NCBI GenBank assembly: GCA_028681275.1
Contig: JAQUIV010000002.1
Coordinates: 1 to 45,745, forward strand
DNA length: 45,745 nt
Source of the DNA: Aliarcobacter sp.
Lineage (GTDB): Bacteria > Campylobacterota > Campylobacteria > Campylobacterales > Arcobacteraceae
Direction: 5' to 3'
In this document: positions 1 through 9,637 of the stretch, one piece after another
How the letters are laid out: each line of letters starts with the position of its first letter
How positions within the stretch are numbered: the first letter of the stretch is position 1
Made by a program: the position numbers and the translations under genes
The notes under the pieces: generated by a model
What the model was told of the DNA's origin: nothing
What the model saw: only the letters and a program-made list of their open reading frames with translations
Databases searched by the model: none

Positions 1-15
1 ATTACAATTTGTAAT
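1..15. repeat. Short perfect inverted repeat upstream of recA
   Basis: ATTACAA and TTGTAAT flank a single T, giving a perfect 7-base-pair palindrome at the very edge of the window. It could be the end of a terminator hairpin of the preceding gene or a protein-binding site. The upstream context is cut off, so it cannot be resolved. AT-rich DNA makes short palindromes common. Confidence 0.25.
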
Positions 16-92
16 AAAAATTAAGGCTTTAAAAAAAACCTGCTAAACTTCCAACATAAAATTTAACAAAACAAATCAACATAGGAAATAAT

Positions 93-1142
93 ATGGATGA
101 GAATCAAAAAAAATCATTAGAATTAGCGATTAAACAAATAGACAAAACATTTGGAAAAGGTACTCTAATTAGACTTGGAGATAAAGTTGTAGTTCCAACT
201 GAAACAATTAGTACAGGTTCTTTAGGATTAGATTTAGCCCTTGGTGTTGGAGGTCTTCCAAAAGGAAGAGTTATTGAGATTTATGGACCTGAATCTTCAG
301 GTAAAACAACTCTTACTCTTCATGCAATTGCAGAAGCTCAAAAAGCTGGTGGAGTTTGTGCGTTTATTGATGCGGAACATGCTTTAGATGTTGGTTATGC
401 AAAAAACTTAGGTGTTGATACAGATAACTTACTAGTTTCTCAACCTGATTTTGGTGAACAAGCTTTAGAGATACTTGAAACAGTTATTAGAAGTGGAGCT
501 GTTGATTTAGTTGTAATTGACTCAGTTGCAGCATTAACTCCAAAAGTTGAAATTGATGGTGATATGGATGACCAACAAGTTGGTGTTCAAGCAAGACTTA
601 TGTCAAAAGCTCTTAGAAAAATTACTGGTTTATTAAATAAAATGAACTGTACAGTTATTTTTATTAACCAAATAAGAATGAAAATTGGAATGACAGGATA
701 CGGAAGTCCAGAAACAACAACTGGTGGAAATGCACTTAAATTCTACTCTTCAGTTAGACTTGATATTAGAAGAATTGCAACACTTAAACAAGGTGAAAAT
801 TCAATTGGAAATAGAGTAAAAGTAAAAGTTGTAAAAAACAAAGTTGCAGCTCCATTTAAACAAGCAGAATTTGACATTATGTTTGGAGAAGGAATCTCTA
901 AAACTGGTGAACTTGTAGATTACGGTGTTAAACTTGATATTGTTGATAAAGCTGGAGCATGGTTCTCTTATGGTGATTCAAAAATTGGTCAAGGAAGAGA
1001 AAACTCAAAAGTATTCTTAAAAGATAATCCAGAAATCGCAAAAGAAATTGAAAATAAAATCTTAAATTCAATGGGTATTAATGATGCTTTAATTGGCGCA
1101 AGTGTTGATGATGCCGAAGATGCAGCTGATTTAGACGATTAA
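93..1142 (+). CDS. recA: RecA recombinase
   Basis: DNA-dependent ATPase that forms filaments on single-stranded DNA and drives homologous pairing in recombination and repair. The 349-residue length is normal. The Walker A motif [10 protein letters not shown] lies near residue 65, the Walker B region [10 protein letters not shown] near residue 139, and the DNA-binding loop segment with QIRMKIG near residue 193. The C-terminus is short and acidic ([11 protein letters not shown]), as usual. The ATG is preceded by AGGAAA at 83-88, five bases upstream. A weak -10-like TAAAAT sits at 57-62. I see no LexA-type operator, which fits Campylobacterota, where a classical SOS regulator is generally absent. 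It is the first full gene of the window and is separated from eno by 133 bases that contain a hairpin and the eno promoter. Confidence 0.99.
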   Translation: MDENQKKSLELAIKQIDKTFGKGTLIRLGDKVVVPTETISTGSLGLDLALGVGGLPKGRVIEIYGPESSGKTTLTLHAIAEAQKAGGVCAFIDAEHALDVGYAKNLGVDTDNLLVSQPDFGEQALEILETVIRSGAVDLVVIDSVAALTPKVEIDGDMDDQQVGVQARLMSKALRKITGLLNKMNCTVIFINQIRMKIGMTGYGSPETTTGGNALKFYSSVRLDIRRIATLKQGENSIGNRVKVKVVKNKVAAPFKQAEFDIMFGEGISKTGELVDYGVKLDIVDKAGAWFSYGDSKIGQGRENSKVFLKDNPEIAKEIENKILNSMGINDALIGASVDDAEDAADLDD

Positions 1143-1153
1143 AAAATAAAAAT

Positions 1154-1176
1154 TCAAAGGAAATCTCTTCCTTTGA
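1154..1176. terminator. Hairpin between recA and eno
   Basis: TCAAAGGAA (1154-1162) and TTCCTTTGA (1168-1176) form a perfect 9-base-pair stem with a 5-base loop, starting 12 bases after the recA stop codon. On the plus strand it is followed by TAAAAATCCC, which is not a U-tract. Read on the minus strand the stem is followed by a long T-run, so as an intrinsic terminator it points the wrong way. It may still end or protect the recA message. Confidence 0.45.
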
Positions 1177-1239
1177 TAAAAATCCCTCAAAATAAACTCT
1201 TAAAAATATTAAAAAAGCAAACAACAAATTTATTTTAGC

Positions 1240-1245
1240 TATAAT
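1240..1245 (+). promoter_or_regulatory. -10 box of eno promoter
   Basis: TATAAT preceded directly by TTTTAGC, the extended -10 form typical of the housekeeping sigma factor in Campylobacterota. It lies 31 bases before the GTG start codon, with the Shine-Dalgarno AGGAG at 1265-1269. Confidence 0.7.
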
Positions 1246-1275
1246 CTATACAAATTATGAAAATAGGAGACCTAA

Positions 1276-2550
<1,275 letters not shown>

Positions 2551-2559
2551 TAATGATTA

Positions 2560-2802
2560 ATGAAGCAAAAAATGCGTGCATATAATAAATTTATTTTAGT
2601 AGTGCTATTTTCAATAGCACTCACCGTTTATCTTTCATATCACGCAACAAATATTCTCTTTGGGGATAACTCTTTACAAGTTTATAATTCATTGAAATAT
2701 AAAAAAGAGTATCTCGAAAGTGAAATTTTGAGATTGCAGAAAGAGAATGCTTATTTACAAAAAGAGTATTTTGAATTAAAAAACTTGGAGCCTGAAGAAT
2801 GA
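2560..2802 (+). CDS. FtsB/DivIC-like septum protein
   Basis: Small bitopic membrane protein of 80 residues. A short basic N-terminus (KQKMR) is followed by one hydrophobic helix at about residues 11-28 and then a leucine/glutamate-rich coiled coil (residues 40-78: LESEILRLQKENAYLQKE). This is the architecture of the FtsB/DivIC septum-formation family, which bridges cytoplasmic and periplasmic division proteins. Sequence conservation in this family is low, so the call rests on architecture and on its place just after eno, a location known for ftsB-like genes in many proteobacteria. No clear Shine-Dalgarno is visible. It starts 9 bases after eno and is probably translated by coupling. It overlaps the next gene by ATGA. 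Confidence 0.75.
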   Translation: MKQKMRAYNKFILVVLFSIALTVYLSYHATNILFGDNSLQVYNSLKYKKEYLESEILRLQKENAYLQKEYFELKNLEPEE

Positions 2803-3530
2803 AAACTTTATTTTTATTTACATTAACATCTATTTTAGCCTTAAGCTTAAGTGCAAGAGAAAATCCTTTTGAAGTTACGAATGTCTTTGAAGAAGAGGTT
2901 GGTAAAATTGTAGAAATGGATGAAAAAGCTGTAAAAAAATCTATGGAAGATACGCCATATATTAAAGAGATGCAAGAGAAAATGTCAAATGTATCTGGTC
3001 AAAGTGAGAATAAAAATAAAGTTGAAGAAAATAAAGTTGCTCCAACTCCTGAAGAAAAATCATATTCTAAAAAAGAAGTTGATAGTCTAATTCAAAAAAC
3101 TCAAAAACAAACTGAACAAAAAGCTAAAGAGTTAGTGAAAAAAGAGGTTCAAAAAACAACTGAACCAACTCAAGTGGTTTATGTAAAACCAAGAGCTGAT
3201 GCAGCAGAAGATGAGTCATTATTAACTAAAAATATATTACCATTTATTAAACTTGAATTTAATGATAATAAATTAATAATACACACAACTCATCCTGTTT
3301 CAAAAAAATTCTCTATAGATAAAGAAAATAAACTTATTATCGATTATAAAGCTCAAATTGAATTTAACACAAAAACTGATACTTTAGAATCAAAAAGTTT
3401 CAAAAAAGTTGCTGTTGGGAATCATAAAAAAGAGGGATATTTTAGAATTGCTATTGAATTAATTGATAAACCATCAAAATTCGATGTGGAATATAAAGAC
3501 GAAATTATTACTATTTCTAAAAAAAATTAA
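2799..3530 (+). CDS. AMIN-domain periplasmic protein
   Basis: Secreted protein of 243 residues. An N-terminal signal peptide (KTLFLFTLTSILALSLSA, cleavage near residue 19) is followed by a long charged, probably disordered Lys/Glu/Gln-rich region (about 25-140). The C-terminal beta-rich domain (about 145-243, with LEFNDNKLIIHTTHP, KLIIDYKAQIEF and FRIAIELIDKP) resembles AMIN domains, which target proteins to the cell wall or division site. In Campylobacter a comparable AMIN protein sits in the same place after eno. It overlaps the FtsB-like gene by four bases, so the two are cotranscribed with eno. Role in the envelope is inferred. Confidence 0.75.
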   Translation: MKTLFLFTLTSILALSLSARENPFEVTNVFEEEVGKIVEMDEKAVKKSMEDTPYIKEMQEKMSNVSGQSENKNKVEENKVAPTPEEKSYSKKEVDSLIQKTQKQTEQKAKELVKKEVQKTTEPTQVVYVKPRADAAEDESLLTKNILPFIKLEFNDNKLIIHTTHPVSKKFSIDKENKLIIDYKAQIEFNTKTDTLESKSFKKVAVGNHKKEGYFRIAIELIDKPSKFDVEYKDEIITISKKN

Positions 3531-3556
3531 GTAATACTATATTTTTTTGAAATTTA

Positions 3557-3591
3557 AAAAGATGTGAAGAGATATAATCTTCACATCTTTT
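3557..3591. terminator. Bidirectional terminator between AMIN gene and bioB
   Basis: AAAAGATGTGAAGA (3557-3570) pairs perfectly with TCTTCACATCTTTT (3578-3591) around a 7-base loop. T-rich sequence follows on both strands, so it can end both the eno operon and the bioB transcript, which converge here. Confidence 0.8.
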
Positions 3592-3593
3592 AT

Positions 3594-4445
3594 TTAATCT
3601 CTTTCTCTTTTTATTTTATACCCATGTTTTTCAAGTTCAGCAATATCATCAGCAGGTGTTTTTCCTTGTGTTGTTAAATAATCTCCAATAACAAATGCAT
3701 TTGCACCTTTTTCAAAAATTTTATATTGCTCATCACCAAACATAACTTCTCGTCCACCTGCAACCATAATTTTCATTGCATTTGGAATCGTCTTTCTTGC
3801 AAGTGTTATAAGCTCAAAAGCCTCTTCTCTTGTAATTGTATTTTTTACAATTGGTAAAGCTTCATTTGGATGGAAAAAGTTTAAAGGAACATTCATAGGC
3901 TCTAAAGATGCAATTGATTCAAGCATTGAAATTCTTTGTTCTTGAGTTTCACCCATTCCAAAAATTCCACCACATACAAGTCTTAAACCAACCTCTTTTA
4001 CATTTAAACAAGTTTGGTATCTATCATCCCAAGGATGAGTTGTACAAATCTCATCATAAAAATCTCTTGCTGTTTCTAAGTTGTGATTATAAGCGTCAAC
4101 ACCTGCATCTTTTAAAGCTTGTAAATCTTCAACAGTTGCGATTCCATTACATGCGATTAAAATTAATCCCAATCCCTCTTTTTTAATAGCACGTGCTGCT
4201 TCACAAACATACTCTAATCTTTTTGGAGTTAACCCTTTTCCAGCAGTTACTAAACAAAAACCATTTGCATTATTTGCCCTTGCTCTTTTTGCTTCTTCAA
4301 CAATTTGAGCTATCTCTTTTTGTTTATATCTTTGAATATCTGCTTTATATTTTACACTTTGTGTACAGAATTTACAGTCTTCATTACATGTTCCACTCTC
4401 TATATTGCAAATAGCACATAAAAAAATCTCATTCTTATCTTTCAT
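3594..4445 (-). CDS. bioB: Biotin synthase (radical SAM)
   Basis: Inserts sulfur into dethiobiotin to make biotin. The radical-SAM cluster motif CNEDCKFC is at residues 20-27 (CxxxCxxC). YNHNLET near residue 119 and the glycine-rich GGIFGMGET segment are family features. At 283 residues it is short compared with the about 345 of E. coli BioB but matches Campylobacter-type BioB. The start ATG lies within the last bases of the phosphoesterase gene (11-base overlap), so it is translated as the last gene of the topA-phosphoesterase-bioB unit. No other biotin genes are in the window. Confidence 0.95.
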   Translation of the reverse strand: MKDKNEIFLCAICNIESGTCNEDCKFCTQSVKYKADIQRYKQKEIAQIVEEAKRARANNANGFCLVTAGKGLTPKRLEYVCEAARAIKKEGLGLILIACNGIATVEDLQALKDAGVDAYNHNLETARDFYDEICTTHPWDDRYQTCLNVKEVGLRLVCGGIFGMGETQEQRISMLESIASLEPMNVPLNFFHPNEALPIVKNTITREEAFELITLARKTIPNAMKIMVAGGREVMFGDEQYKIFEKGANAFVIGDYLTTQGKTPADDIAELEKHGYKIKRERD

Positions 4446-4947
4446 ATTTTATCTCTTCTTTTGTAAAATTTTTTTCATTTATATTTTTAAAAAAACGCGT
4501 GATTATATACTCATTTTCATTAATCTCTAGTTGTAAGCACTCAATCAATGGTTTTTCCCTAGCACAAACTTCACCTGGATTTAAAAATAAAGTTTTATTT
4601 TTGTAGTCACATTCAAAAATATGTGTATGACCAAAAATAATTACATCACTATCAGGGGTTAAATGATAAGGTAAATGCATAAGTTTAAAACTTACATCTT
4701 TAATTTTAAAAAAGTAAGGTTCTTGTTTTATATTATATTTAGAGGCTATTTGTAATAAATTTCTATCATTATTACCAAATACTGCAATATATTTTAACCC
4801 TGAATTTTCTAAATGTTCAAGATTTTTTTCTATACATAAATCACCTGCATGAACTAAATATTCACTATCTATCTCTTTTAAAAAATCAATAACTTCTTTG
4901 GTATAGTCACTTTTTAGGTGACTATCCGATAAAATGCCAATTTTCAT
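4435..4947 (-). CDS. YfcE/MJ0936-type metallophosphoesterase
   Basis: Calcineurin-like phosphodiesterase of 170 residues. Metal-binding motifs are in the expected order: SDSH near residue 7, HAGDLC near 37, FGNNDR near 59, H-rich segment MHLPYHL near 90, and FGHTHIFE near 105, followed by LFLNPGE. The family (YfcE, MJ0936) hydrolyses model phosphodiesters with Mn2+; the natural substrate is unknown. It lies 6 bases after topA and overlaps bioB, so it is the middle gene of a three-gene unit. In Campylobacter topA and bioB are neighbours, so this gene looks like an insertion into or retention in that pair. Confidence 0.88.
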   Translation of the reverse strand: MKIGILSDSHLKSDYTKEVIDFLKEIDSEYLVHAGDLCIEKNLEHLENSGLKYIAVFGNNDRNLLQIASKYNIKQEPYFFKIKDVSFKLMHLPYHLTPDSDVIIFGHTHIFECDYKNKTLFLNPGEVCAREKPLIECLQLEINENEYIITRFFKNINEKNFTKEEIKYER

Positions 4948-4953
4948 AATTTA

Positions 4954-7311
4954 TTACTTAGCACTCTTTTTTGTAGTAGTTTTTTTAGTTGTCGTTTTTT
5001 TAGCTGCAGGTTCTTTTTTTGTAGCTACTTTTTTAGTTGCTCCAGCTTTTGGAGATTTTGCATCTTTTGCAATGATTTCAAGACACTGTTCAAGTGTTAA
5101 ATCATTTGCTTCAGTTCCCTTTGGAATCTTAAAGTTTTTTCTACCTTGTTTAATATATGGTCCATATTGACCTATTAAAATTTGAATTTTTTCTTTATCA
5201 AATGATTTAATAGTTGATTTCTCTTTTGCTTCATCTAAATCTTTTATAATCTCTAAAGCTCTATTTAAATCAACAGTATAAGGATCATCAATTTTTAATG
5301 AATAATATTTTGTTTTAACTTGTAAATATGGTCCAAATCTTCCAATATTTGCTTTAATTTCATCACCATTTTTATCAACTCCAACAACTCTTGGAAGAGT
5401 AAATAAAAACATAGCTTCGTCAAATGTAATTGTATCCATATTTAAATGGTCTGGAATTGCTACAAATTTTGGTTTTTCTTCATCATCTTTTGTTCCAATT
5501 TGAATAAATGGACCAAATCTTCCAACTCTAGCACTTACTGGTTTCCCTGATTTTGGATCAATTCCTATTTCTCTCACTTGTAAATAATCTTCTTTATTTA
5601 CACTTGTCTCTTTTTCATCAATAGTTTTTTTGAAATTTCCATAAAACTCTTTCATCACTTCTTCCCAAGCGATTTTTCCCATGGCAATTTCATCAAACTC
5701 TTCTTCAATTTTTGCTGTAAATCCTAAATCTACAATATCAGAAAAATGATCAACTAAAAAACTATTTACAACTTCACCTGTTGGTGTTGGAATTAGTTTT
5801 TTATCTTCTGTTTTTGTTACATATTCCCTTGCTTGAATAGTTGAAATTGTTGGAGCATAAGTTGAAGGACGTCCTATTCCTTCACTTTCAAGTTTTTTAA
5901 CCAAAGATGCTTCTGTATATCTTGCTGGTGGTTTTGTAAAATTTTGTTCTGATTCTAAATTCTCTAACTCTAAGATTTTTCCAACTTCTATATTTGGTAA
6001 AATCTTTTCAGTACTATCAAGTGCAGCTTCTGGATTATCACTACCTTCTGTATATGCTTTCATAAATCCAGCAAAAATAATTCTTTGCCCTTTTACTTGA
6101 AATTCATACTCTTTATTTTTCCCAGCTTCTATTTTATAAGTTGTATTTGCAATTTTTGCAACTGCCATTTGAGTTGCTAATGTTCTTTTCCAAATTAAAC
6201 TATAAAGTTTATATTGAATATTTTCAACATAAGGTTTAATCATACTTGGTTTTAAAGCTAAATTTACAGGTCTTATTGCTTCATGGGCCTCTTGAGCACC
6301 TTTTGCTTTTGATTTGTAAACTCTTGGTTTTGGAAGTGAATACTCTTTTCCATACTCTTCTTCAATAACAGCTTTTGCAGCAGTTGTAGCAACTGTTGAA
6401 AGATTTAAGGAGTCTGTTCTCATATAAGTAATTAAACCACCCGTATGACCTGGAATATTTCCAACATTTCCCTCATAAAGTTGTTGAGCAACAATCATTG
6501 TTTGTTTTACTGAAAGTCCAAGTTTTCTACTTGCTTCTTGTTGCAGTGTTGAAGTTGTAAAAGGAGCAGCTGGATTTCTAGTACTCTCTTTTTCTTCAAT
6601 ATCCACAAGTTTGTAAATACCTTGATTTAAAGAAGCTTCGATTTTTAAAGCTTCTTGTTCATTTGAAACTTTTGCAGTTTTTCCATCGATTTTTGCTAGT
6701 TCTGATTTTAATTCAGGATTCATAAAATCAGCTTTTACTCTCCAATACTCTTCTGGAATAAAGGCTCTAATTTCATTTTCTCTATCAACTATGATTCGAA
6801 CTGCAACTGATTGAACTCTTCCCGCACTTAAACCATATCTTACTTTTTTCCATAAAAGTGGTGAAAGTTCATATCCAACGGCTCTATCTAAAATTCTTCT
6901 TGCTTGTTGAGCATCAACTAAGTGTTGGTCAACATCTCTTGGATGTGCAAGTGCAGCTAAAATTGCATCTTTTGTAATTTCGTGGAATACAATTCTTTTT
7001 ATAGGATTTTTTTCGATTTTTAGTGCAGGAATTAAGTGCCAAGCGATAGCTTCCCCTTCCCTATCCTCATCGGCCGCTAGGTAAATGGTTGTATCTTTAT
7101 TAATATGTTTTCTTAAATCACTTATTACTTTTTTCTTATCTGTTGAAACTAAATATTTTGGTTTAAAGTTATCATTTGGATCAAACCCTAATTGAGATTT
7201 TGGTAAGTCTCTTACATGACCCATTGAGGCCATTACTGTATAATCACTACCCAAAAATTTCGATATTGTTTTTGCTTTTGCTGGGGACTCCACTATTACT
7301 AAATTCTTCAC
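4954..7311 (-). CDS. topA: DNA topoisomerase I
   Basis: Type IA topoisomerase that relaxes negative supercoils. The Toprim domain has IVESPAKAKT (residues 6-15) and AADEDREGEA (79-88); the active-site tyrosine is Y296 in TYMRTDS. The C-terminal part has at least three glycine-aromatic repeats (GRFGPFIQ, GRFGPYLQ, GQYGPYIK) of the topoisomerase C-repeat type and no four-cysteine zinc ribbons. It ends in a lysine/threonine tail (last 37 residues). The start is GTG at 7309-7311, supported by AAGG seven bases upstream. It lies 54 bases after murB and has its own candidate -10 box, so it may be transcribed both from there and from the mqnD-murB message. Confidence 0.97.
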   Translation of the reverse strand: MKNLVIVESPAKAKTISKFLGSDYTVMASMGHVRDLPKSQLGFDPNDNFKPKYLVSTDKKKVISDLRKHINKDTTIYLAADEDREGEAIAWHLIPALKIEKNPIKRIVFHEITKDAILAALAHPRDVDQHLVDAQQARRILDRAVGYELSPLLWKKVRYGLSAGRVQSVAVRIIVDRENEIRAFIPEEYWRVKADFMNPELKSELAKIDGKTAKVSNEQEALKIEASLNQGIYKLVDIEEKESTRNPAAPFTTSTLQQEASRKLGLSVKQTMIVAQQLYEGNVGNIPGHTGGLITYMRTDSLNLSTVATTAAKAVIEEEYGKEYSLPKPRVYKSKAKGAQEAHEAIRPVNLALKPSMIKPYVENIQYKLYSLIWKRTLATQMAVAKIANTTYKIEAGKNKEYEFQVKGQRIIFAGFMKAYTEGSDNPEAALDSTEKILPNIEVGKILELENLESEQNFTKPPARYTEASLVKKLESEGIGRPSTYAPTISTIQAREYVTKTEDKKLIPTPTGEVVNSFLVDHFSDIVDLGFTAKIEEEFDEIAMGKIAWEEVMKEFYGNFKKTIDEKETSVNKEDYLQVREIGIDPKSGKPVSARVGRFGPFIQIGTKDDEEKPKFVAIPDHLNMDTITFDEAMFLFTLPRVVGVDKNGDEIKANIGRFGPYLQVKTKYYSLKIDDPYTVDLNRALEIIKDLDEAKEKSTIKSFDKEKIQILIGQYGPYIKQGRKNFKIPKGTEANDLTLEQCLEIIAKDAKSPKAGATKKVATKKEPAAKKTTTKKTTTKKSAK
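4957..5067 (-). repeat. Low-complexity basic tail of TopA
   Basis: The last 37 codons of topA encode repeated Lys-Lys-Thr/Ala units (KKTTTKKTTTKK). On the DNA this is a run of T-rich imperfect repeats. Such tails bind DNA nonspecifically in other type IA enzymes, and the repeats are prone to length change by slippage. Confidence 0.6.
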
Positions 7312-7342
7312 TAAAAAACCTTACATTATTTTTAAAGTTTGC

Positions 7343-7348
7343 ATTCTA
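7343..7348 (-). promoter_or_regulatory. Candidate -10 box of topA
   Basis: TAGAAT on the minus strand, 32 bases upstream of the topA GTG and downstream of the murB stop codon. The same TAGAAT hexamer appears before nfo and the 25913 lipoprotein. No -35 is evident. Confidence 0.4.
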
Positions 7349-7365
7349 ACATAAATAAATTAATT

Positions 7366-8151
7366 TTACTTGTAAATAATAATCTCTTCTTCTATATCTA
7401 TACTAAACTCTTCTTTTATTTTTTTCTTTGCAACTTCTATTAAATAAACTGCATCTTCAAACGAACCATTGCCATAATTTACTAAAAAATTTGCATGTTG
7501 TTCAGAAAAACTCATATCACCTTGTTTTATACCTTTTAATCCAACTGCTTCTATTAATCTTCCAGCAAAATCACCCTTTGGGTTTTTAAAACAAGACCCA
7601 GCACTTGGAACATGGGGTTGATTATCTCTCATTTTATTGAACTCTTTTAATTTTTCCTTAGAAAATCCAAATTCAATATTAAAAACAACTTCATAAACTA
7701 TTGTGTTTATTTTTGTCTCTCTATATGAAAAATCCACATCTTCTTTTTTTATATAACCATCTTTTGTTTTTATACTATGTATATAATTAAACATTTCCCA
7801 AGATTTAAGTCCCGCATTCATTTTTATCAAACCACCTAAGTTTCCAGGAAGTTTTGCTAAAAATTCTAAGTTTGCTATATCATTATTTCTTGTATATGTA
7901 AGAAGTTTACCTGAAGTTGTAGCACAACCAACATAAAGTAAATTTCCCTCTTGTTTTATATAATCAAAAGCTTCACCCAAAACTGCAAATTTTTTATTTG
8001 TATTTGGTGAAATTAATAGATTATTAGCCTTTCCAATAATTTGGTAATCACAATAATCACCTATTTCATTTATCTCTAAAACTTCTAAAACAGGTCCTAT
8101 TTTAATTGAAGAGTATTTTTTGAAATCTATTATTTTTATATTATTTAACAT
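7366..8151 (-). CDS. murB: UDP-N-acetylenolpyruvoylglucosamine reductase
   Basis: FAD-dependent enzyme that makes UDP-MurNAc, the second committed step of peptidoglycan synthesis, in the cytoplasm. The FAD-binding region includes GKANNLLIS near residue 41 and the LPGNLGGLIKMNAG loop near residue 105. The substrate loop with the catalytic serine is PSAGSCFKNP near residue 182. EQHANFLVNYGN near 218 is typical of the C-terminal domain. At 261 residues it is the compact form found in Campylobacter and Helicobacter. It begins three bases after mqnD, so the two share a transcript. Confidence 0.95.
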   Translation of the reverse strand: MLNNIKIIDFKKYSSIKIGPVLEVLEINEIGDYCDYQIIGKANNLLISPNTNKKFAVLGEAFDYIKQEGNLLYVGCATTSGKLLTYTRNNDIANLEFLAKLPGNLGGLIKMNAGLKSWEMFNYIHSIKTKDGYIKKEDVDFSYRETKINTIVYEVVFNIEFGFSKEKLKEFNKMRDNQPHVPSAGSCFKNPKGDFAGRLIEAVGLKGIKQGDMSFSEQHANFLVNYGNGSFEDAVYLIEVAKKKIKEEFSIDIEEEIIIYK

Positions 8152-8154
8152 TAA

Positions 8155-9018
8155 TTATTTTGCTCTTAACTCTTCATATTCAGATGGAATCAAAAAATCT
8201 TGTGACTTCACAAGATTTTCATAAAAACCATTTTTGTAACCTAATTCATATAATTTATCTAAAGCTTTATATTGAATATCACTCATTTTTACTGAATCAT
8301 CATTTGCATATAAATCTAAATATTTATCTAAAGTTTCAGCATTTACTCTTATTAGACCTTTTTCAAGAAGCATTTTTGATAGAACTTTTCTATTTTTATT
8401 TGCAACATCAACTGCTTTTATTAAAGTGTTTTCATAATTTATTGCATCATGAAGAGGAATTGAACGACGTAAACACATTCCGCCAAGGGGAAGTGGTAAA
8501 TCTCCACCACTTAATTCAACCCAAATATCCCACATTTCTCTTTCAACTTCTAACTCTTGATTATAAGTTAAAATTGATTCATGGATTAAAACACCTGCAT
8601 CAACTGTTCCATTTAAAACAGCTTCTTCAATTTCTAAAAAATTCAAATAAGTAATTCTTGCATTTGGATAAGCAATTTTAAATAATAAAGCATTTGTAGT
8701 GAATTCTCCACTAAGGGCTACTTTAAAGTTTTTCTTTAAAACTGTCCCTTTTTTCTTTATAAGTTTTGGACCATATCCTTGCCCAAAAGAGACAGCTGTT
8801 TTTAATAGTGCATAATCATCTTTTACAAATGGGTATAAAGCAAAAGAGATTGCACAAATATCATATTCGCCTTTTAGAGTTGCTTGATTTAAACTCTCTA
8901 TATCATCAGCTATATTTTCAAATCTAGCATCTTTAGGAGTTACCCAACCAAACTTAATGGCATAATACATAAAAATATCATCAGCATCTGGTGAATGGGC
9001 AACACTTATAGTTTTCAA
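8155..9018 (-). CDS. mqnD: 1,4-dihydroxy-6-naphthoate synthase-like protein (MqnD)
   Basis: Periplasmic-binding-protein-fold enzyme of the futalosine pathway, which makes menaquinone in Campylobacterota. The N-terminal AHSPDADDIFMYYA corresponds to the CPNDTF-type motif of MqnD rather than the SYLN motif of MqnA. The segments LSGEFTTNALLFKIAYP and DAGVLIHES, and the substrate loop GGDLPLPLGG, also fit. The 287 residues match the family. The start is TTG at 9016-9018, supported by AAGGA seven bases upstream. It opens the mqnD-murB pair. The product feeds the quinone pool used by the complex I encoded next to it. Confusion with MqnA is the main alternative. Confidence 0.85.
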   Translation of the reverse strand: MKTISVAHSPDADDIFMYYAIKFGWVTPKDARFENIADDIESLNQATLKGEYDICAISFALYPFVKDDYALLKTAVSFGQGYGPKLIKKKGTVLKKNFKVALSGEFTTNALLFKIAYPNARITYLNFLEIEEAVLNGTVDAGVLIHESILTYNQELEVEREMWDIWVELSGGDLPLPLGGMCLRRSIPLHDAINYENTLIKAVDVANKNRKVLSKMLLEKGLIRVNAETLDKYLDLYANDDSVKMSDIQYKALDKLYELGYKNGFYENLVKSQDFLIPSEYEELRAK

Positions 9019-9091
9019 ATTTTTATCCTTGATTTTTTCTTGGGGGATTGTAACAAGTTATGGTTTATTTTTTGGTTATGAAAGCTTGATT

Positions 9092-9580
9092 TTAGAGATT
9101 ATATTCAAATTTGAGTTTTTTTATTATATCAAATACTGAAGTTGCATAATTTAAACCATCATTACTTACATACTTCCAACCTGTATTATAACTAGCCCAA
9201 ATTTTTATCCAATTATCTTTATGTACTTTTCGCCAAAAATCTATCTCAACAATTGCATTTGCAGTTGAAAAAGCTACATCATATACAAGTTTTTGAGAAA
9301 AATATCTTCTATTAAACATATTATCTGGAACTTTTTGTCTTCTTATTACACTTTTTATATTTGATTGAAAAAGTCCATAATCATTACTTATTGGATTTAC
9401 CAAATTTTTTCCAACTGAAGACTCTTTAATTGCTAATGCCATTAATGTATATTTCATGTAATTATCATCTGTTAAAGATTTAATTTTTTTTAGAATTATA
9501 ATATCAGTATTAGTTAATCCCAATGAATTAGAAAATGAAAAAGTAAATAAAAGGAAAAATAATATAAGAAATTTTTTCAT
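9092..9580 (-). CDS. Secreted lysozyme-fold (SLT-like) protein
   Basis: Small exported protein of 162 residues with a signal peptide (KKFLILFFLLFTFSFSNS, first 19 residues). The rest matches the transglycosylase SLT/lysozyme-like fold: a helix ending in the candidate catalytic glutamate E53 (ALAIKESS) and the following NDYGLFQ (residues 66-72), equivalent to the GLMQ motif, then NWIKIWASYNTG near the C-terminus, equivalent to the AYNxG motif. It probably cleaves peptidoglycan glycan strands in the periplasm. It sits between the nuo operon terminator and mqnD, with 73 bases to mqnD. No strong Shine-Dalgarno is seen. Confidence 0.75.
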   Translation of the reverse strand: MKKFLILFFLLFTFSFSNSLGLTNTDIIILKKIKSLTDDNYMKYTLMALAIKESSVGKNLVNPISNDYGLFQSNIKSVIRRQKVPDNMFNRRYFSQKLVYDVAFSTANAIVEIDFWRKVHKDNWIKIWASYNTGWKYVSNDGLNYATSVFDIIKKLKFEYNL

Positions 9581-9597
9581 GGTTTATTTTACAATAA

Positions 9598-9628
9598 ATT
9601 CTAATCATTTATAATAAATGATTAGAAT
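9598..9628 (-). terminator. Terminator hairpin after nuoN
   Basis: ATTCTAATCATTTAT (9598-9612) and ATAAATGATTAGAAT (9614-9628) are perfect 15-base complements around one base. On the minus strand this follows the nuoN stop codon by about ten bases and is followed by TTTATTGT. It is the likely end of the 14-gene nuo transcript, with possible readthrough into the lysozyme-fold gene. Confidence 0.7.
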
Positions 9629-9637
9629 TTTTAATTG

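Noticed and set aside
3908-4414. Open frames opposite bioB
   Set aside because: Leu/His-rich translations without ribosome sites, antisense to a clear gene; shadows.
4954-5070. Possible slippage-type phase-variable tract in topA
   Set aside because: The repeats are in multiples of codons and not a pure homopolymer, and topA is essential, so on/off switching is not plausible; only length variation is kept as an idea.
8160-8654. 164-codon frame opposite mqnD
   Set aside because: Antisense to a well-supported gene; Leu/His/Gln-rich composition typical of a reverse-strand shadow.
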